The position numbers were made by a program, and so were the translations under genes. The notes beneath the pieces were generated by a model. It was given only the letters and a program-made list of their open reading frames with translations, did no database searches and had not been told where the DNA came from. Positions 58,290-64,000 of a DNA stretch of 64,000 bases are shown here, in pieces. Every line of letters begins with the position of its first letter. The stretch's first letter is position 1. Origin of the DNA: Sinonovacula constricta (taxonomy: Eukaryota; Mollusca; Bivalvia; Cardiida; Solecurtidae); the NCBI GenBank assembly GCA_007844125.1, contig CM017563.1, positions 24,490,394 through 24,554,393 of the forward strand, read 5' to 3'.

Positions 58290-61200
58290 ATTGGCAGTGG
58301 GCAGATGATTCGCATCTGCACGGGAAATGAACGACCCCGCCATCCACGAGTTTCCTGCTGCCTTCCAGGTCGACCTTGACTGGTCAAAGGCTATGGAAGT
58401 AAACCGAGATAGAAAAACCGGTACGGAGACACGTAGTCAGTTGCCTGAGCTTTGCGATGCCTTCTGGCACCTCCTGCAGTTGCGCTGGCACCGGTCGTAC
58501 CGACTCGCCTTTCCGCCGGACTGTGCCAGTAATACCGAGAGGGGAATTCTGGCACTGGGCACTCTAGGATCTCCTTACGACCCTCTCAGGCCTGCTCCTG
58601 GAGAGGTCACTCCAGCTTCGCTGTCTCAGCGTAGACTCGACACGGGGAGCAACAGACACCAGTGATAAGCCAAGGCTCGTTTGGCGTAGAGCCGGGCGCT
58701 ATGGGTTGCTCTCGATGGTGCGAGGAGTCCTCTGACTCAAATGGGAAGTTACCGCCGCCTTAATCCGGTCACCCCGGGCAATAAGGTACTACCTCGCCAC
58801 CACTTGCTTGCTTCATCGGGTGAGTGAAGCTTAGACAAAATCGACAGGCTTGTTGTAAAATTGAGCACCAGGCCCAGAAAGAAAAAACGGAAATGAAATC
58901 GCCAGCCCTGCGGCTGGAAATCTGGAACGTCAGAACAACGTGTTCTGGCCTCTCTGACGACCTTCAACAAGTAGACGACGCCAGGAAAACCGCTATCAAC
59001 GACCGCGAGCTGGTCAAGCGGAACTTCGATACGCCGCTCTCCAGAAGACACGCATTGCTTTCAGTGGCAGTCTCAAGGAGAAGGACTACACGTTCTTCTG
59101 GCAAGGTCTGGAATCAGATGAGCGCCGACTCTATGGCGTTGTCTTCGCAGTTTACAACTCCCTCCTGTTATCACTCGAACCTCCTTCACAGGGAACTGAA
59201 CGCATCCTCTCACTCCGACTTACTACCTCCTCAGGACTTGCACACATCTTTAGCGTCTACGCCCCAACACTCTGTTACACGGCCGAGGCTAAAGATGCAT
59301 TCTATGAAGAGCTCGGAAATTTGATTAAAAGGATCCTAGCGAAGGTAACCCTGTTTCTGCTCGGAGACTTCAATGCCCGAGTAGGCACAGCCCACACTTT
59401 CTGGCCACGTTGGAACGGACACTTCGGCGTTGGCAAGCTCAACGACAACGAACAGCGGCTACTTGAGCTCTGCTCCTTCCATGACCTCGCCATCACCAAC
59501 ACCTTCTACTCCACTAAGCCCCACCACAAAGTATCTTGGCGACATCCAAGGTCAAAGCATTGGCATTAGCTGGACCTCGTCTTTACTAGAAGACCCATGC
59601 TGAACCACGTGTTCCTCACGCGCCGTTACCATCGTGTCGACTGCGACACCGATCACTCCTTGGTCGGCAGCATGGTGCGTTTCCGACCCAGACGGATCCA
59701 CCGCTCCAAGCAGAAAACCCGGTCTCGCTTTGACACGGCCAGACCTCAAAGCCCGAGCTTCGCAAATGCTTCGCCGAGGCCATTGACAAGACCCTAGAAG
59801 ACTGCCCCACAGACAGCGTCACAGAACGCTGGTACTTTATCTGTGATGATATATGCCAGACCGCCTCAGACACCTTCGGGAAGAGAGCCAGGAAGAACGA
59901 GGACTGGTTCGAGACCGGGCTCAAAGTGATGGAGCCTGCCTTTGCCGCGATGAGTGCTACCTTCTCAGGTACAAAAGGAAGCCCTGCCAGAAAACACTGG
60001 CCGCCTATAGAGAAGCCCGCAACAACGCCAAGAGGATCGCCCGTAAATGCGCCAACTACTGAAGCTTTGCAGTGACATCCAGACCTCTGCAGACTGCGGA
60101 AACAACTGTGATATGTTTGAGGGGATGAAGACAGATTTTGGACCTAGTGTCACCCAAACCGCACCCTTCAAGTCTATCTACAGCGTCATCATTAAGGGCC
60201 GTGGGATACAGATGGAGAGATGGGTTGAGCCATACGGGGAGCTTTACTCTAGGGAGAATGTCGTTACTGACACAGCCATGGAGAATGCCCAACATAGAAA
60301 AACTTGACTCACAACCCACCATCGAGGAGCTCAGAAAGGCGATTGCGTCGCTGTCCTGCGAGAAAACACCAGGCAGTGACGGAATCCCACCAGAGGTTGT
60401 GAAGGTCTCAAAAGAGAGCTCCCTCCTTGGACATCTCCATGAGCTTTTGTTACAGTGCCGGGAAGGGGGAACGATACCCCAAGACATGCGGGATGCGAAG
60501 ATCGTCAAGGGCGACCGCAGCGACATAAACAACTATCGTGGTATCTCCATTCTACGCATCGTGGGAAAAGCCTTCGCTAGGGTAGTACTCAACCGCCTGC
60601 AGGTACTTACTGACAGCGTGTATCCCGAGTCACCGTGTGGGGACCGGGCCAAGCGGTTAACAATCGACATGGCAGCTGCAGGAAAAGTGCCACGAACACG
60701 TTTTCTGTACTTCGCCTACATCAAACCGAAAATGGCATCTTCTTCCACACACGGAGCGACGAGAACCTAATCAACCTTGCCCGCCTCAGAGCAATGACCA
60801 AGTTGCGCAAGGTCCTCACCCGGGAGATGTTTCTTTGCCGATAAGGCCGCCCTCACAGCTTACACAGAAGCCGCCCTTCAGCGACTCATCATTCTCTTTG
60901 CGAAGGCATGCACAGAGTTTGGCTTCACCATCACCCTGAAGAAGACCAACATCATGTTTTTAAGATATCATCACCACTGCCACAAATACCATTGTCGATC
61001 ACAACTTGAAGTGGTGGACAAGTTCACCTACCTCGGCTCCACAATCTCCAGCAACCTATCCCTGGATGCCAAGCTCAACGTGAGGATAGGCAAAGCAGCA
61101 ACCGCTGTGCCCTTCTATCAAAGCATGTGTGGGACAGCCGCATGCTGCCTCTAAACACAAAGATAAAGGTGTACCAAGCGTGAGTGCTGAGCACCCTTTC

Positions 61201-61775
61201 GTACGGCAGTGAACCATGGACCCTGTACACGCACCAAGAACAAAGATTGAACGCCGTCCACATGCGCAACCAGACGACTCCTCGGCATCACCTGTCAGGA
61301 TCGCATCAACGCAGATGTTTTTGCCCGAGCAGGAATGTCAAGCATGTTCGCCACCCTCTCCCAGAGGCGCCTGTTCTGGCTCGGACACGTATGCAGGATT
61401 GACGATAGCCGCTTCCCTAAGGACATGCTCTATGGCGAGCTCGCCACTGGAACACGACCAACCGGACGACCCGCCCTGTGCTACAAGGATGTCTGCAAGA
61501 GGGATCTGAAGTAATGCAACATCAACGCAGCAAATCTCGAAAAATAACCTCCGCCTGTCTAGATGGCGTGCAAATGTCAAGACCGGCATCAAGCATGCTG
61601 AGGTGAAGAGAGAGAGATCCAGCGCGAGGAAAGGAAGAGCCGCAAACAGCAGAGAACCCAACCTATCACTGCTGCCCCGATAGTTACCAACAAGGACCAC
61701 ACTTGCAGCAAGAGCTGTAGCTCCCGCATTGGCTTATTCAGCAACCGCCGCCGTTGCTGCCACACAACTAAGTAA
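58290..61775 (+). mobile_element. APE-type LINE with deleted RT core
   Basis: GC-rich, in contrast with the flanking intron. The 5' region is followed by a decayed AP-endonuclease domain (LEIWNVRTTCSGLSDDLQQV at about 58910, then LFLLGDFNARVGTAHT near 59350, and HHKVSWRHPRSKHWH near 59525). RT follows: SLSCEKTPGSDGIPPEVVK near 60350, DINNYRGISILRIVGKAFAR at 60521, YPESPCGDRAKRLTIDM near 60620. Then the sequence jumps directly to ENGIFFHTRSDENLINLARL, so the palm core with its catalytic motifs is missing, probably a few hundred bases. The C-terminal part keeps VVDKFTYLGSTISSNL, RRLFWLGHVCRIDDSRFPKD and a Cys-rich SCSSRIGLFSNRRRCC finger ending at TAA 61775. Many stops and frameshifts: dead copy. 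Confidence 0.88.
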
Positions 61776-61979
61776 ATACTCAGGTGCAGACTCCATTGTC
61801 TCTAGAGAGAGAAGGATGCCAACAAGTCAAGCACTTTTTAAAAATCATGGTTCGTTTATTTGTTTATAGTCAATTATTGAAGAAAAATGTTAAAGTCATT
61901 TTTCTTTTCAGTAGTTTAATGTTTACATATTTTTGTATTTGTTTTTTCCCTTATCGTAATTTAACGTACAAAACTGTTT

Positions 61980-62158
61980 ACCGGACCTGGTAGCGCAATC
62001 GGTAGAGCGTCGGCTCCAGGTACAAGAGGCCCCGGGTTCGATCCCGGGCTGCGACATACAAATGCAAGTGGTAGTGGTCTAGCTCAAGCAAATAAAGGGT
62101 AGTTCCACGCTTGGTTGGCCGGTGTCAGGATAATGAGACTGGGTGTGGTATCATGCCA
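61980..62158 (+). mobile_element. tRNA-derived SINE, family A, 3'-truncated
   Basis: Head CCGGACCTGGTAGCGCAATC, GGTAGAGCGTCGGCTCCAGG, perfect B-box GGTTCGATCCCGG. The body runs to GTGTGGTATCATGCCA and then stops, lacking the TTCACGGC...AAACCC part of the 42204 copy. Confidence 0.85.
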
Positions 62159-62223
62159 CGTCAGGCTTTTCGTTTCATCAAGTAGTTTTATAGTCATGTG
62201 GTATTTGTTTTTCTCATTGTTAG

Positions 62224-62338
62224 ACAAGCAATGGAGCAGAAAAGTTAATCGAGACTATCGATATGTACAGCCAAAATCTTGCCAAGATTCTCCAGTCTAC
62301 CGAGGGATCTAATCTGACATTTTTTAAAGACAATTTGG
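62224..62338 (+). CDS. Receptor exon: GAIN-domain segment 3
   Basis: The acceptor CATTGTTAG and donor TTTGG|GTAAGG bound 115 bases, phase 0 in and phase 1 out. The product is TSNGAEKLIETIDMYSQNLA then KILQSTEGSNLTFFKDNLG. L-[IL]-E-x-I-[DE]-x-[YF]-[SA]...LA is a typical GAIN helix. Further exons must lie beyond 64000. Confidence 0.7.
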
Positions 62339-62644
62339 GTAAGGTCTTATTTGTGATCGTGTAAGTGATATAGACCATATCTTTGTAAAAGAACCGATGT
62401 AAAAAATCCGTTTAAACATTATTTTTTCAAAAATGTCAGTTAAGGTTGTTTGCCAGCTGCAGTAAAAACAACTCTTTATAAAACGGTATTGACTTCTTAC
62501 GTCATTTTTGTCGAACTGATATATGTATGACGTTTTAAATCATCTTCCATCCGCTGCTTTATGTCAATGCCTCACTATTATGTGAAGAAAAATCTGTATA
62601 CATATATACTTATTATGCCAGCAATTAGTTTATGGTATTTTAAC

Positions 62645-63748
<1,104 letters not shown>

Positions 63749-64000
63749 ATTTTAATGTAATATTGTTATTTCGACGTTATGGCATTTTTTCCAGTGTTAA
63801 ATAAAAACATATTTATTTTAAACAGTATGATCGGCAAAGGTAGTTTATAAGCCATTATATCCAAAGTTGTAAATATCCTTAGTGTCATGCCTGGGCTGCC
63901 ATCGGCTTGCAACAGTTAGCTACAGAGGCTACAGTTTTATTAATGTTTTAAAATGTACAAGTCAGTAACGAGATATACAGTTGTCTAGTTGAGGCATTTG

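Noticed and set aside
58749..60532. Minus-strand ORFs over the GC-rich LINE
   Set aside because: They are antisense shadows of the plus-strand LINE reading frames.

Overview
This is animal genomic DNA: AT-rich, intron-dense, and full of microsatellites, minisatellites, tRNA-derived SINEs, LINE remnants and MITEs. No bacterial gene organisation is present. The repeat content and the protein families point to a mollusc, most likely a bivalve. That placement rests on recall of repeat styles and was not computed.

The main gene is on the + strand and spans at least 17.3-62.3 kb. Nineteen exons can be placed by GT-AG boundaries and continuous reading phase. They encode a signal peptide (17302-17363), an EMI-like cysteine-rich exon (18834-18950), twelve EGF-like exons (21475 to 53012, all phase 1-1, several calcium-binding), a hormone-receptor-motif (HRM) domain in two exons (53420-54328), and three exons that look like the start of a GAIN domain (54614-62338). 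This is the extracellular part of an adhesion-GPCR-like receptor. The GPS cleavage site and seven-helix region would lie beyond base 64000. At least one exon between 18950 and 21475 was not found, because the phases on either side do not match.

A second, antisense gene lies inside the 14.8-kb intron 25510-40347. Its minus-strand exons encode two SET-domain pieces (39652-38557, with a frameshift), a BRCA1-like tandem BRCT region (34392-31191) and an acidic plus C2H2 zinc-finger exon (30189-29619). The BRCT exons join in phase to the zinc-finger exon, but an in-frame stop directly after the last BRCT exon gives an alternative end. The block is flanked by inverted, similar GAGGAC-containing sequences with (CA)n on their outer sides.

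The left part (1-17 kb) is largely repeat-derived. In order it holds a 54-bp minisatellite, a SINE-like element, a long-TIR MITE (2405-2947), a decayed LINE (about 4560-6480), a decayed minus-strand gene of a multi-copy family ending in a CXC (tesmin/TSO1-like) domain (14726-10316), and a gag-like fragment (15987-16319).

The right part (55-64 kb) is intron sequence. It holds a degenerate minisatellite, a second LINE with a deleted RT core (about 58290-61775), a SINE and a hAT-like non-autonomous element (62645-63748) with an imperfect 8-bp target duplication.

All exon calls come from reading splice sites, phase and domain motifs by eye. No alignment or transcript evidence was available.
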